Source: Pseudomonas izuensis (GTDB taxonomy: Bacteria; Pseudomonadota; Gammaproteobacteria; Pseudomonadales; Pseudomonadaceae). Taken from it: a DNA stretch of 57,111 bases. The stretch's first letter is position 1. Each line of letters begins with the position of its first letter. The DNA is taken from NCBI RefSeq assembly GCF_009861505.1, contig NZ_WTFT01000034.1:1-57111 (forward strand), given 5' to 3'. Positions 17,859 to 26,774 of the stretch are shown here, in pieces. Made by a program: the position numbers and the translations under genes. The notes beneath the pieces are model-generated. The model saw nothing but the letters and a program-made list of their open reading frames with translations. It ran no database searches and was not told where the DNA came from.

Positions 17859-20756
17859 TCAAGCCCGCTTAGCAGCCTCAAGCAGCGAGCGTGCACGTTT
17901 TACCTGTTCGGTTCCGTGCGTTTCGGGCAATTGGCCAATCAGCATTGCCAATGCCTGGTGATCCTCTGGCCCGGCATCGTGGTACTCACACAACTCAACC
18001 AGTGCGAGCAGCTCCAACCATGATGCTTCCTGGGCGCGCGCCTCCTCAATCGCACGCCGCACCGTCGCGTTGCTGACGTCCGGCCGGCCCTGAGCTCGCG
18101 CGAGCGCGGCCTCCAGCAGCAACAGCTGCGGCAGGTATACACGCTCGCCCAGTTCCTCACCTGTCCGGAATGCTTCCTGCAATTGGACTTGTGCTGCATC
18201 GTAATCGCCTGCCAGGAGCAGCGCCTCGGCGGCATAGCCGAGTACTTCGCTGGCACCGGAGCGCATACCGAGGCCGGTGTGTTCCTCATAGGCCTCACGG
18301 ATGTGCCGGTAGCCGTCGTGGGGGGCACCGTTGCGCGCGTCGGCCCATCCGCGCCACCAGCGACAAGCCGTACGACCGAGTGCGAGCGAATATTCGTCGA
18401 CGAGTTTCTGCATGTTGTCCGCCAGCGCTGCCACCCGCACAGGGTTTCCCAGTCGCACTTCGATCAACACCTCCTGCCAGGTAGCGACCAGCCATGTCAT
18501 GGGTTGTCGGAGCGTATGTGCGCGGGTTCGGGCCTGCTGCATATGGGAACGCCCTTGCTCAATCAGGCCAGACCGCACCAGCTCGATGGCCAGCATACCG
18601 TGCAGCATGACCTGGGGATCTGCGGCAAAGATCTCGTTTGTCCCAATGCCCAGCGGCTCGGCGATCGCGAGGGCGCGCTCCAGCCAGCTGCGTGTCGTTT
18701 TCGTGCGGCCCTGGAGGTGATGTATCTCGCCCTGAACGATGCACGCTGCCAGCATGAGCGCTTGATCGTTTGCGTTCAGGGAGAGCGCTTCAGCACGCTC
18801 AGCCACTTCCAAAGCCTGCGAATAGTCGCCGCGCAGGCCGAGCAGATAACCGAACCCATGCAGGAGGCGTCCGCGCATGGGGTGCTCGGGTACATCCGTG
18901 AGCAACGTGTACGCCCGTTCGAAAGCGCCCTTGGCTTCGCTGCCGACACCGAACATGTGGAAGGCCGAAACCCCCTGCAACGTGGCCAAGGTAATTTCGA
19001 GCGTATCGCGCTCCGTCCCTTCGGGTGCCTGCATAAGAAGGATTAGGCCACGCTCGGTGAGGCCGATGCACAAGTCCGGGCTGAAGTGCAGTAGCGCGGC
19101 TTCTGCGGCCTCGGCGTAATAGCGCAGCGCGAGCATCGGCAGTCGAGCACGGTCGAAGTGCATCGCCAATTCCGAAGCCGCAACCGGCGCACCGGCGGTG
19201 CGTTCACGTTCGAGGGCAGTACCAACCTGGCGATGCAGATCGATGCGCAACGAACGCGGCGTGCGGTCGTACAGCACCTGGCGAAAAAGGGCGTGACGGA
19301 ACGAGTAAGGTAGCTCTACCGCTTCGTCAACATCAGATGCCCGCGATTGTGTGAGCCATACCTGCTCACGCATCAGTTCCTCACAGGCGCCGATCACCGA
19401 AGAGAGATTGCGCTCGAGGGCCAGCGAAACCGTCTCAGTCCGGAAATCGGACCCGCACACTGCCGCCGCGCAGAGAAGTGTTCGTTGCTCGGGAGCCAGC
19501 TTGGCAATGTAGTGATCGATGATGGCCGCCAGGTTGTCGGGAACCGCCAGATCGGCCAGCCGAGCTTCGATGGTGGTTTCGTCCTCTTTCGCATCCATCA
19601 CTTCAGTGATGATCGAGGAAACGAACAACGGCACGCCGTCGGTCCGTTCGTGCAGGGCGCGCACGAAGGCTTCATCGCATGCCAGTGAGGCTGAACGCAA
19701 CGCTACATAGTCGGCGACCTCGGTTTCGGAAAACGGGTCGAGCACCACTTCCTCGCACAAGCGTTGCAGACGCAGTTCGTGGCGCAATGAGCTGAGCGGA
19801 TGGTCGAGCGCCACCACTTCGGCAAGGCGGAAGCTTGACAGCCACATGAGCCGTGCGGGGCCACGGCGTCGGGCCATGTAGTTGATGAGCTGGAGCGTTG
19901 CCCGGTCGCTCCAGTGCAGGTCTTCGGTCACCAGCAATAGCGGGCGCAGCGCTGTATAGCGGTCCAACAGTTCGCCGAATTCCCTCAGCATGCGTTCCGG
20001 GCCGACGCCGGCCAGCTCGCGCCGCAACGCGTCTCGCTCCTGCGTACTACTGAGCCATGGCAATTGCAGCAGCCAGGTGGGTGCCACTTCGCGCAATAAC
20101 GCCGGCAGGGTCGGGTCGCTGCGGCACAGATCGGCCAACGCCTCCAGGACCGGCAGGTACGGTTCGCCGGTGCCGAAGTGCTCCATGCAATGGCCGCGTG
20201 CGCAAGCGATGTCGCCAAGGCCGGCGAGGAAATGTTCGATCAACGTGGTCTTGCCGATCCCCGGTTCTCCAGCCAGCCAGACCACGGCCCGCCGGCCGCC
20301 ACCGGCTCGCTCCCATGCCCGTTGCAGCCTGGCGACTTCGGCAATGCGACCGATGAATGACGGCAACCGAGGTGTGTCGGGCGCCGGAACCGCCGTGGAT
20401 GCAGGAGGCACCGAAGCAGCAGGGGGCGACACGGCGATAAAGCGATAGCCGCGCCGCGACACTGTCTCGATAAAACGAGGGTGCCTGGGGTCATCGCCCA
20501 ACACTTTGCGCAGATCGCTGATGGCGGTCTTCAGGACTGATTCACTGACAAACCGATGCCCCCACACGGCATCCAGCAAGGCGTCTTTGGATACCAGCGA
20601 CCCTGTCTGGCGGGCGAGAACGCATAACAGCAGGAAAGGGGTTGGCGCCAACGCCACCGCTTGCCCATCGCGCAACAAACAAGCGTTGGCCTCGTCGAGC
20701 TTGAACTCGCCGAAGTCAAGCAGGACGGAGGTCGGATGGGACTGCGGACGTGCCAC
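17859..20756 (-). CDS. Large ATP-binding transcriptional regulator (winged helix + AAA)
   Basis: The 965-aa protein has three parts. Residues about 10-110 form an OmpR/CadC-type winged helix (VWGHRFVSESVLKTAISDLR, RRGYRFIAV). Residues about 130-400 form a STAND/AAA-type ATPase with Walker A GEPGIGKTT and Walker B-like LLLVTEDLHW. About 400 helical, TPR-like residues follow, rich in Ala and Leu. Regulators of this build sense small ligands or proteins. It lies upstream of the RND operon on the same strand with the 71-aa gene between, so it is the likely activator of the pump. No phosphoacceptor domain is present, so it is not a two-component regulator. Confidence 0.85.
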   Translation of the reverse strand: MARPQSHPTSVLLDFGEFKLDEANACLLRDGQAVALAPTPFLLLCVLARQTGSLVSKDALLDAVWGHRFVSESVLKTAISDLRKVLGDDPRHPRFIETVSRRGYRFIAVSPPAASVPPASTAVPAPDTPRLPSFIGRIAEVARLQRAWERAGGGRRAVVWLAGEPGIGKTTLIEHFLAGLGDIACARGHCMEHFGTGEPYLPVLEALADLCRSDPTLPALLREVAPTWLLQLPWLSSTQERDALRRELAGVGPERMLREFGELLDRYTALRPLLLVTEDLHWSDRATLQLINYMARRRGPARLMWLSSFRLAEVVALDHPLSSLRHELRLQRLCEEVVLDPFSETEVADYVALRSASLACDEAFVRALHERTDGVPLFVSSIITEVMDAKEDETTIEARLADLAVPDNLAAIIDHYIAKLAPEQRTLLCAAAVCGSDFRTETVSLALERNLSSVIGACEELMREQVWLTQSRASDVDEAVELPYSFRHALFRQVLYDRTPRSLRIDLHRQVGTALERERTAGAPVAASELAMHFDRARLPMLALRYYAEAAEAALLHFSPDLCIGLTERGLILLMQAPEGTERDTLEITLATLQGVSAFHMFGVGSEAKGAFERAYTLLTDVPEHPMRGRLLHGFGYLLGLRGDYSQALEVAERAEALSLNANDQALMLAACIVQGEIHHLQGRTKTTRSWLERALAIAEPLGIGTNEIFAADPQVMLHGMLAIELVRSGLIEQGRSHMQQARTRAHTLRQPMTWLVATWQEVLIEVRLGNPVRVAALADNMQKLVDEYSLALGRTACRWWRGWADARNGAPHDGYRHIREAYEEHTGLGMRSGASEVLGYAAEALLLAGDYDAAQVQLQEAFRTGEELGERVYLPQLLLLEAALARAQGRPDVSNATVRRAIEEARAQEASWLELLALVELCEYHDAGPEDHQALAMLIGQLPETHGTEQVKRARSLLEAAKRA

Positions 20757-20858
20757 GGTTGATTCCTGAAAACCTGAAACAGGGTGCTGAATATTCGCAC
20801 GGATCGGTCATCTTCGACCTTACGCAAATTACAGTCTGGTATTGGGTTGGTCCGTTGT

Positions 20859-21680
20859 TCAAGCCGGGGGGCTGTCAGACGGTAGCAACAGCTCGACACC
20901 CTGTTTGCGAATGCCATCGGCGGCGGCTGGGGTCAGCGCGTCGTCGCTGAGGATGATGTCGAACTGCTCCAGCCCAGCGATCTTGTACATACTGAAAGTC
21001 CCGTACTTCGAACTACTGGCGATCAGCACCACTTGCGACGCCGATTGCATCGCGGCTTGCTTGACCTCCACCTTCAGCGCCGAAGGTGTGGTGAGGCCAC
21101 GACGCAAATCCCAGGAGCTGGTCGAGATGAACGCGATATCGGTGACAACCTGGCGCAAGGTGGCAACCGCCAGACCGCCCACGCATGATTGATTGGAGTG
21201 ATCCAACTGCCCGCCGGTGTGAATGACTGTGACATGGGGTGCATCGATCAATGCCTGCACAATTCCGAAGTCGTTGGTCACCACGGTCACGCCCGTCAGC
21301 GCCTTGATATACGGGACGATCTCCAGCGTGCTCGTTCCCGCATCCAGATAAATCGTCATGTCCGCATGCAGTAACCGCGAAGCCATCCTGGCCATCGCCT
21401 GCTTCTGCGGCAACTCGACCACCGCCTTGGACTGATGGCTGGGCTCGCTGTGGAGCTGGCTCGCGATTCGCACGCCACCGGTTACCGAGTAAGCACGGCC
21501 TTCCTGCTCCAGCAGCGCTATATCACGGCGTATGGTCATGTGCGAGCAGTCGAACATCTCTATCAATTGATGAACGCTCAGCACCTGATGCTTGCGCAAC
21601 TGGCGCAGCATCAACTCACGGCGCTGTTCTGGAATCATCGGTGCGCCGCGTTCGTCGGCGATGTCCTTTTGACTAGGCAT
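20859..21680 (-). CDS. DeoR-family transcriptional regulator
   Basis: The 273-aa repressor-type protein has an N-terminal DeoR helix-turn-helix (VHQLIEMFDCSHMTIRRDIALLE, residues about 36-58) and a C-terminal sugar-phosphate-binding fold with DAGTSTLE and TNDFGIV. Start 21680 has GGAG 5-6 nt upstream. It is divergent from the threonate/tetronate operon and separated from it by the relic of a GntR regulator, so it is the best candidate for the present regulator of that operon, probably sensing a phosphorylated intermediate. Confidence 0.9.
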   Translation of the reverse strand: MPSQKDIADERGAPMIPEQRRELMLRQLRKHQVLSVHQLIEMFDCSHMTIRRDIALLEQEGRAYSVTGGVRIASQLHSEPSHQSKAVVELPQKQAMARMASRLLHADMTIYLDAGTSTLEIVPYIKALTGVTVVTNDFGIVQALIDAPHVTVIHTGGQLDHSNQSCVGGLAVATLRQVVTDIAFISTSSWDLRRGLTTPSALKVEVKQAAMQSASQVVLIASSSKYGTFSMYKIAGLEQFDIILSDDALTPAAADGIRKQGVELLLPSDSPPA

Positions 21681-21946
21681 CCGGGCTCCAAAGTAAAAAT
21701 CCGCATGAAAGGAAAGCGGGAAAACATAGTAGCGAATCTACGGTGAAGGGACGAGCTGTGGCGAATGTTTGTTCTCATGAGGCAAGGAGCGGGGTTCCCT
21801 TTGGATGACCCTTCCATGGTAAAGGCTCAGATGCAGTGTTAAAAAATGTTATTTCAAAAAAATACTTCACATAATCTGCTCATTGGGGGATTATCTACCC
21901 AACCTGTATGACGACCTGATTACAAGACAAAAACAGGGTGGCCAAG
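21681..21946. promoter_or_regulatory. Divergent regulatory region of the acid-sugar operon
   Basis: The 266-bp gap between the DeoR gene and the regulator relic includes an unusually AT-rich stretch (about 21835-21900, with several A runs), suitable for promoters. CTGTATGACGACCTGATTAC near 21904-21923 resembles the operator sites of FadR-type GntR regulators. The assignment is by eye only. Confidence 0.4.
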
Positions 21947-22214
21947 ATGTTCGATAAGGTCCCGACTCACGTGCTCAGTGACAGTGTCGCTCAGCAGCTG
22001 CTGGACAAGATTGCAGCCGAAGGCGTGCTGCAATCCCGACTAGGGCGCGGCATCTTCGTCACGGCCAATGCCAATATCCGCCCGCTGCGAATTGATTACG
22101 CAGAAGGCGATCGTCGCGGCCATTCGGCTGGGCGACCCGCTCGCCGCCGGGCATGCCGCCCGCGCACATATCTACAATGCGGCCTGCCGTCTGCGCCTTG
22201 CTGGCGTTGAATAA
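21947..22214 (+). pseudogene. Remnant of a GntR/FCD-family regulator
   Basis: The N-terminus (MFDKVPTHVLSDSVAQQLLD) is that of a FadR-type GntR regulator, but the helix-turn-helix core is missing. The sequence jumps in frame to the end of the winged helix (AAEGVLQSRLGRGIFV). After about 12 more residues most of the FCD ligand domain is gone and the reading frame shifts. The last part, QKAIVAAIRLGDPLAAGHAA and onwards to a TAA at 22212-22214, is the typical FCD C-terminal helix in another frame. At least two deletions have therefore destroyed the gene. It sits where the cognate regulator of threonate/tetronate operons is usually found. Confidence 0.8.
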
Positions 22215-22242
22215 GCCGCTGTTTTTCTCAGGAGTCTTCCCA

Positions 22243-23148
22243 ATGAATAACAAGAATGTCGGTGTTGTCGGTCTGGGCGCGATGGGTCTGGGTATTGCCC
22301 GATCGTTGTTGCGCAGCGGCTTCAATGTGCATGCCTGTGATGTGCGCACTGCCGTCACAGAACAGTTCGCGGGGGAGGGCGGGGTGGCTTGCCCTTCGCC
22401 GTCACACATGGCCGCTGAGTGTGACGTGATCATTACCGTGGTGGTCAATGCCGAGCAGACCGAAACCGTATTGTTCGGTGAGGAGGGGGCCGTGGCTTCA
22501 CTGCGGCCGGGCAGTCTGGTGATCGGTTGCGCTACCGTAGCGCCGACCTATGCCGTGGACCTGGGCCAGCGCCTGGCCGCGCTGGGGCTGCTGTATCTGG
22601 ATGCACCGATTTCCGGGGGTGCCGCCAAGGCTGCCGCTGGCGAGATGACCATGATGACCTCGGGGCCGGCCGACGCCTATGCCAGGGCCGAGTCGATCCT
22701 GGCTGGCATGGCCGGCAAGGTTTATCGCCTGGGTGACGTCCATGGCCTGGGTTCGAAGGTCAAAATCATCAACCAGCTCCTCGCCGGGGTACATATTGCC
22801 GCCTCTGCCGAAGCCATGGCGCTGGGCCTGCGTGAAGGGGTCGATGCCGATGCGCTGTATGAGGTGATCACCCACAGCGCCGGTAATTCCTGGATGTTCG
22901 AAAACCGCGTGCCGCACATTCTCAAGGCTGACTACACGCCGTTGTCCGCCGTGGATATTTTCGTCAAGGACCTGGGCCTGGTGCTGGATACCGCCCGGGC
23001 CAGCAAATTCCCGCTGCCGCTGTCGGCGACCGCTCACCAAATGTTCATGCAGGCGTCCAGTGCCGGGTTCGGCCGTGAGGATGATTCGGCAGTGATCAAG
23101 ATTTTTCCGGGCATCGAATTGCCGACTGCCAAGCCCCAGTCCGTTTGA
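22243..23148 (+). CDS. ltnD: L-threonate dehydrogenase
   Basis: The 301-aa beta-hydroxyacid dehydrogenase has the Rossmann motif GVVGLGAMGLGIA at the N-terminus, the substrate loop DAPISGGAAKAAAG (about 120-133) and the catalytic Lys region GSKVKIINQLLAG (about 169-181). The start has AGGAG 8 nt upstream. The threonate assignment rests on its position next to otnK, otnC and otnI homologues, the known bacterial route from threonate through 2-oxo- and 3-oxo-tetronate to dihydroxyacetone phosphate. A D-glycerate or 3-hydroxyisobutyrate dehydrogenase would look similar alone. Confidence 0.85.
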   Translation: MNNKNVGVVGLGAMGLGIARSLLRSGFNVHACDVRTAVTEQFAGEGGVACPSPSHMAAECDVIITVVVNAEQTETVLFGEEGAVASLRPGSLVIGCATVAPTYAVDLGQRLAALGLLYLDAPISGGAAKAAAGEMTMMTSGPADAYARAESILAGMAGKVYRLGDVHGLGSKVKIINQLLAGVHIAASAEAMALGLREGVDADALYEVITHSAGNSWMFENRVPHILKADYTPLSAVDIFVKDLGLVLDTARASKFPLPLSATAHQMFMQASSAGFGREDDSAVIKIFPGIELPTAKPQSV

Positions 23149-23175
23149 AGCCTGAACCCGTTTGAGGAACACCCC

Positions 23176-24468
23176 ATGACAAAATCCACCGCCCGCCCGC
23201 TGCTGGGCTGCATCGCCGACGACTTCACCGGTGCCACGGATCTGGCCAACATGCTGGTGCGCGGCGGCATGCGTACCGTGCAGAGCATCGGTATCCCGAG
23301 CGCGGAAATTGCCGCCGGGCTTGATGCCGATGCGATCGTCATTGCCCTGAAATCGCGTACCACGCCGGTCGCCGAAGCCATCGAGCAGTCCCTTGCCGCG
23401 CTGGCCTGGTTGCGCGAGCAAGGTTGCGAGCAGATCTTTTTCAAATACTGTTCGACGTTCGATTCTACCGCGGCCGGCAATATCGGCCAGGTCAGCGAAG
23501 CGCTGCTGGCCGCACTGGATAGCGACTTTACCCTGGCGTGCCCGGCGTTCCCGGAAAATGGCCGGACGATCTTTCGCGGTCACTTGTTTGTGCAGGATCA
23601 ACTGCTCAACGAATCGGGCATGCAGCATCATCCGCTGACGCCAATGACCGATGCCAATCTGGTTCGGGTGCTGCAATCGCAGACCCGCCTGAATGTCGGT
23701 CTGTTGCGCTACGACACCATTGCCCGCGGCGCTGAACAGGTGCGGGCACGAATCACAGAGTTGAAAGCTCAAGGTGTCGGCATGGCAATCGCTGATGCCC
23801 TGTCGGACAGCGATCTATATACCCTCGGTACCGCCTGCGCCGATCTGCCTTTACTGACAGGTGGTTCGGGGCTGGCCTTGGGCCTGCCGGAAAACTTCCG
23901 TCGCGCCGGCAAGCTGCGCGACCTCGATGCCTCGAAACTCCCGGCGGTGTTCGGCGGGGAAGTGGTGTTGGCCGGTAGTACTTCGATCGCCACCAATGGA
24001 CAAGTGGCGGCCTGGCTCGAAGCCGGCCGGCCGGCCTTGCGCATTGATCCATTGGCCCTGGCGGCGGGTGAACCGGTGGTCGCGCAAGCCCTGGCCTTCG
24101 CTCGTGATAACGAACAAACCGTATTGATCTACGCCACCAGCTCACCGGAAACGGTCAAGTCGGTGCAACAGCAACTGGGGGTGGATCAAGCCGGAAGTCT
24201 GGTGGAAAACGCCTTTGGCGAAATTGCACGAGGTCTGCGCCAGAGCGGCGTGCGCCGTTTTGTGATCGCCGGCGGAGAAACCTCGGGTGCTGTGGTGCAG
24301 GCACTGGGCGTACAGCTGCTGCAGATCGGCGCGCAAATCGATCCGGGTGTCCCCGCGACCGTCAGCAGTACTGACGAACCTTTGGCGCTGGCACTCAAAT
24401 CGGGCAATTTCGGTGGCCGGGATTTCTTCAGCAAAGCCTTGAACCAACTCGCCGGGGGTGTGCAGTGA
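23176..24468 (+). CDS. otnK: 3-oxo-tetronate kinase (DUF1537 family)
   Basis: The 430-aa DUF1537 kinase has the N-terminal GCIADDFTGATDLAN motif and the C-terminal nucleotide-binding part with VIAGGETSGAVVQALG. It phosphorylates 3-oxo-tetronate at C4. GAGGA lies 6 nt before the ATG. The stop overlaps the GTG start of the next gene (GTGA), so the kinase and decarboxylase are translationally coupled. The length fits the family. Confidence 0.9.
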   Translation: MTKSTARPLLGCIADDFTGATDLANMLVRGGMRTVQSIGIPSAEIAAGLDADAIVIALKSRTTPVAEAIEQSLAALAWLREQGCEQIFFKYCSTFDSTAAGNIGQVSEALLAALDSDFTLACPAFPENGRTIFRGHLFVQDQLLNESGMQHHPLTPMTDANLVRVLQSQTRLNVGLLRYDTIARGAEQVRARITELKAQGVGMAIADALSDSDLYTLGTACADLPLLTGGSGLALGLPENFRRAGKLRDLDASKLPAVFGGEVVLAGSTSIATNGQVAAWLEAGRPALRIDPLALAAGEPVVAQALAFARDNEQTVLIYATSSPETVKSVQQQLGVDQAGSLVENAFGEIARGLRQSGVRRFVIAGGETSGAVVQALGVQLLQIGAQIDPGVPATVSSTDEPLALALKSGNFGGRDFFSKALNQLAGGVQ

Positions 24469-25103
24469 GTAACGAAAACGCCTTGCGCGAAGAAATCTGC
24501 GAGACAGGCCTTAGCCTTTATCAGCGCGGTTACACCGTCGGCAGCGCCGGCAACATCAGCGCGCGCCTGGACGACGGCTGGTTGATCACCCCGACTGACG
24601 TCTGCCTCGGACGCCTCGATCCGGCAACCATCGCCAAGGTCAATTTGGCGGGTGAATGGGTGTCCGGTGACAAACCTTCAAAAACCCTGGCGTTGCATCG
24701 CCAGGTCTACGATCGCAACCCAAGTGTCGGCGGCGTGGTGCATACCCACTCCACTCACTTGGTGGCCTTGACGCTGGCCGGTGTCTGGCAGGCGGATGAC
24801 ATCCTGCCACCGCTGACGCCGTATCAGGTCATGAAAGTCGGCCACATCCCGTTGATCGGCTACCAGCGACCCGGTTCGCCGAAGGTTGCCGAACAGGTCG
24901 CCCAACTGGCCAACAGCGTTCGCGGCGTGATGCTCGAACGGCTGGGCCCGGTGGTCTGGGAGAGTTCGGTGTCCAGGGCCAGCTACGCCCTGGAAGAACT
25001 CGAGGAAACCGCGCGGCTCTGGCTGATGAGCAATCCCAAGCCTGAACCGCTCGACCAGGCGGCGCTGGAAGAGCTGCGAGCGGCTTTTGGTGCGCACTGG
25101 TAA
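24465..25103 (+). CDS. otnC: 3-oxo-tetronate 4-phosphate decarboxylase
   Basis: The 212-aa class II aldolase/adducin-fold protein has GSAGNISARL near the N-terminus and the zinc-binding HTHSTH segment (about residues 93-98). It decarboxylates the product of OtnK to dihydroxyacetone phosphate. It starts at a GTG overlapping the kinase stop. Fuculose-phosphate aldolase is the other common family member, but the operon favours OtnC. Confidence 0.87.
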   Translation: MSNENALREEICETGLSLYQRGYTVGSAGNISARLDDGWLITPTDVCLGRLDPATIAKVNLAGEWVSGDKPSKTLALHRQVYDRNPSVGGVVHTHSTHLVALTLAGVWQADDILPPLTPYQVMKVGHIPLIGYQRPGSPKVAEQVAQLANSVRGVMLERLGPVVWESSVSRASYALEELEETARLWLMSNPKPEPLDQAALEELRAAFGAHW

Positions 25104-25215
25104 GGCGTTGGCTTAACACGACCGATCGATAAAGCAGGCCCTGACCGGGAGACGCGCAGCGACTCTCGACGGACTCGGCTGGCCAAAAAATACAATAACA
25201 AGAGGAAAACCAGGC

Positions 25216-25296
25216 ATGACTCATCTTCATGGCGGCATGTTCAGATCCACTGGCGGAACCGTTTCGTTCACCCGGTGCGGAGGGTGTGTGCAATGA
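25216..25296 (+). CDS. Possible 26-aa leader peptide before the permease
   Basis: A short frame begins MTHLHGGMFRSTGG and ends with a TGA that overlaps the permease ATG (ATGA). It has its own ribosome-binding site (AGAGGAAAACCAGG upstream). The layout is what a translationally coupled leader would show, but nothing confirms expression, and short frames occur by chance. Confidence 0.35.
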   Translation: MTHLHGGMFRSTGGTVSFTRCGGCVQ

Positions 25297-26753
25297 GCCC
25301 GCTAATCCTGCTGATTACCGCGGGGCTCGGAATCGCTCTGCTGTTGTTCCTGGTGCTCAAGTACAAGTTTCAGCCCTTCGTGGCCTTGATGCTGGTGAGC
25401 ATTCTGGTGGCGTTGGTGGCCGGGGTGAAGCCGGCCGATCTGGTCGCCACCATCGAAGGCGGCATGGGCAAGACCCTGGGTCATATTGCGATCATCATTG
25501 CCCTGGGCGCGATGATCGGACGGATCATCGAGCTCTCCGGCGGTGCCGAGGCGCTGGCCAGGACGCTGATTACCCGTTTCGGCAGTCGACGTACGCCGCT
25601 GGCGTTGACGATGGCCGGCTTCATGGTCGGGGTGCCGGTGTTCTTCGAGGTGGGCGTGATCATCCTCATGCCGCTGGCCTATGGTGTTGCGCGCAGTGCG
25701 CGCAGGCCGCTGTTGGTGTTCGCGTTGCCGATGTGCGCGGCCATGTTGACGGTACACGCCTTTCTGCCGCCACATCCCGGCGCAGTGGCCGCTGCCAGTC
25801 AGTTGGGCGCGGATCTGGGCCGGGTGCTGATGTTCGGTCTGCCGATCACCGCGTTCCTCTGCTATGTCGGCTACCGCGTGGCCGGACGCATGACCCGTCG
25901 GGTGTATCCGATGACCGACGATGTTCGTGCCGAGGTCTATGGCCCGCATGTCACCAACGAAGATCTGGCCGCCTGGTCCAATGGCAACCACACGAACACT
26001 GCGCAAGCAGCCGTGGCTGCATCACATATGGGTCTGGAGGAGTCCACGAGCAGCATCGTTGCCAAGTTGCCGCCGGCACCCGCACCGGGGTTTGGTTTAA
26101 TCGTCAGTCTGATCCTGCTACCCATCATTCTGATATTGCTGGGAACGCTGTCCACCTCGTTGCTGCCTGCCGATTCGGTCCTGCGCGGCATCATGACCGT
26201 GCTCGGTGCCCCGCTGGTGGCGTTGCTGCTCGACACCTTGCTGTGTGCCTGGCTGCTGGGTACGCGTCGGGGCTGGAGCCGCAGTCAGGTTTCCGATGTG
26301 ATCGGTTCGGCGTTGCCTGGCGTGGCCATGGTGATCCTGATTGCCGGTGCCGGGGGGGTGTTTGGCAAGGTACTGGTGGACACCGGTATCGGTGCGGTGG
26401 TTTCCGACATGCTGCGCACCACCGGTCTGCCGGTGCTGGCGCTGGGCTTTCTGCTGACCCTGTTGCTGCGCGCAGTGCAGGGTTCGACCACCGTGGCGCT
26501 GGTGACCACTGCCGGCATCATCAGCCCGCTGATTGCGACCCTCAATCTCACCCCGAACCACATGGCCTTGCTCTGCCTGGCCATGGGCGGTGGCGGATTG
26601 GCCATGTCCCATATCAATGATGCCGGTTACTGGATTTTCACCAAGCTGTCCGGGCTGAACGTGGCGGACGGCCTGCGTACCTGGACCGTGCTGACCACCT
26701 TGCTCGGCACCTTGGGTTTCTGTATTACCCTGCTGATCTGGCCCTTTGTCTAA
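25293..26753 (+). CDS. GntP-family acid-sugar permease
   Basis: The 486-aa inner-membrane symporter is of the gluconate permease (GntP) family, with many hydrophobic helices. Signatures are GKTLGHIAIIIALGAMIG (about 57-74), PVFFEVG (about 117-123), FLPPHPGAVAAA (about 155-166) and the C-terminal GGGGLAMSHINDAGYW. GGAGGG lies 8 nt before the start at 25293, preferred over an in-frame start at 25275. It should import the threonate/tetronate substrate of the surrounding operon. Confidence 0.92.
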   Translation: MSPLILLITAGLGIALLLFLVLKYKFQPFVALMLVSILVALVAGVKPADLVATIEGGMGKTLGHIAIIIALGAMIGRIIELSGGAEALARTLITRFGSRRTPLALTMAGFMVGVPVFFEVGVIILMPLAYGVARSARRPLLVFALPMCAAMLTVHAFLPPHPGAVAAASQLGADLGRVLMFGLPITAFLCYVGYRVAGRMTRRVYPMTDDVRAEVYGPHVTNEDLAAWSNGNHTNTAQAAVAASHMGLEESTSSIVAKLPPAPAPGFGLIVSLILLPIILILLGTLSTSLLPADSVLRGIMTVLGAPLVALLLDTLLCAWLLGTRRGWSRSQVSDVIGSALPGVAMVILIAGAGGVFGKVLVDTGIGAVVSDMLRTTGLPVLALGFLLTLLLRAVQGSTTVALVTTAGIISPLIATLNLTPNHMALLCLAMGGGGLAMSHINDAGYWIFTKLSGLNVADGLRTWTVLTTLLGTLGFCITLLIWPFV

Positions 26754-26774
26754 CCCGCTATCTCAGGAGCTACC

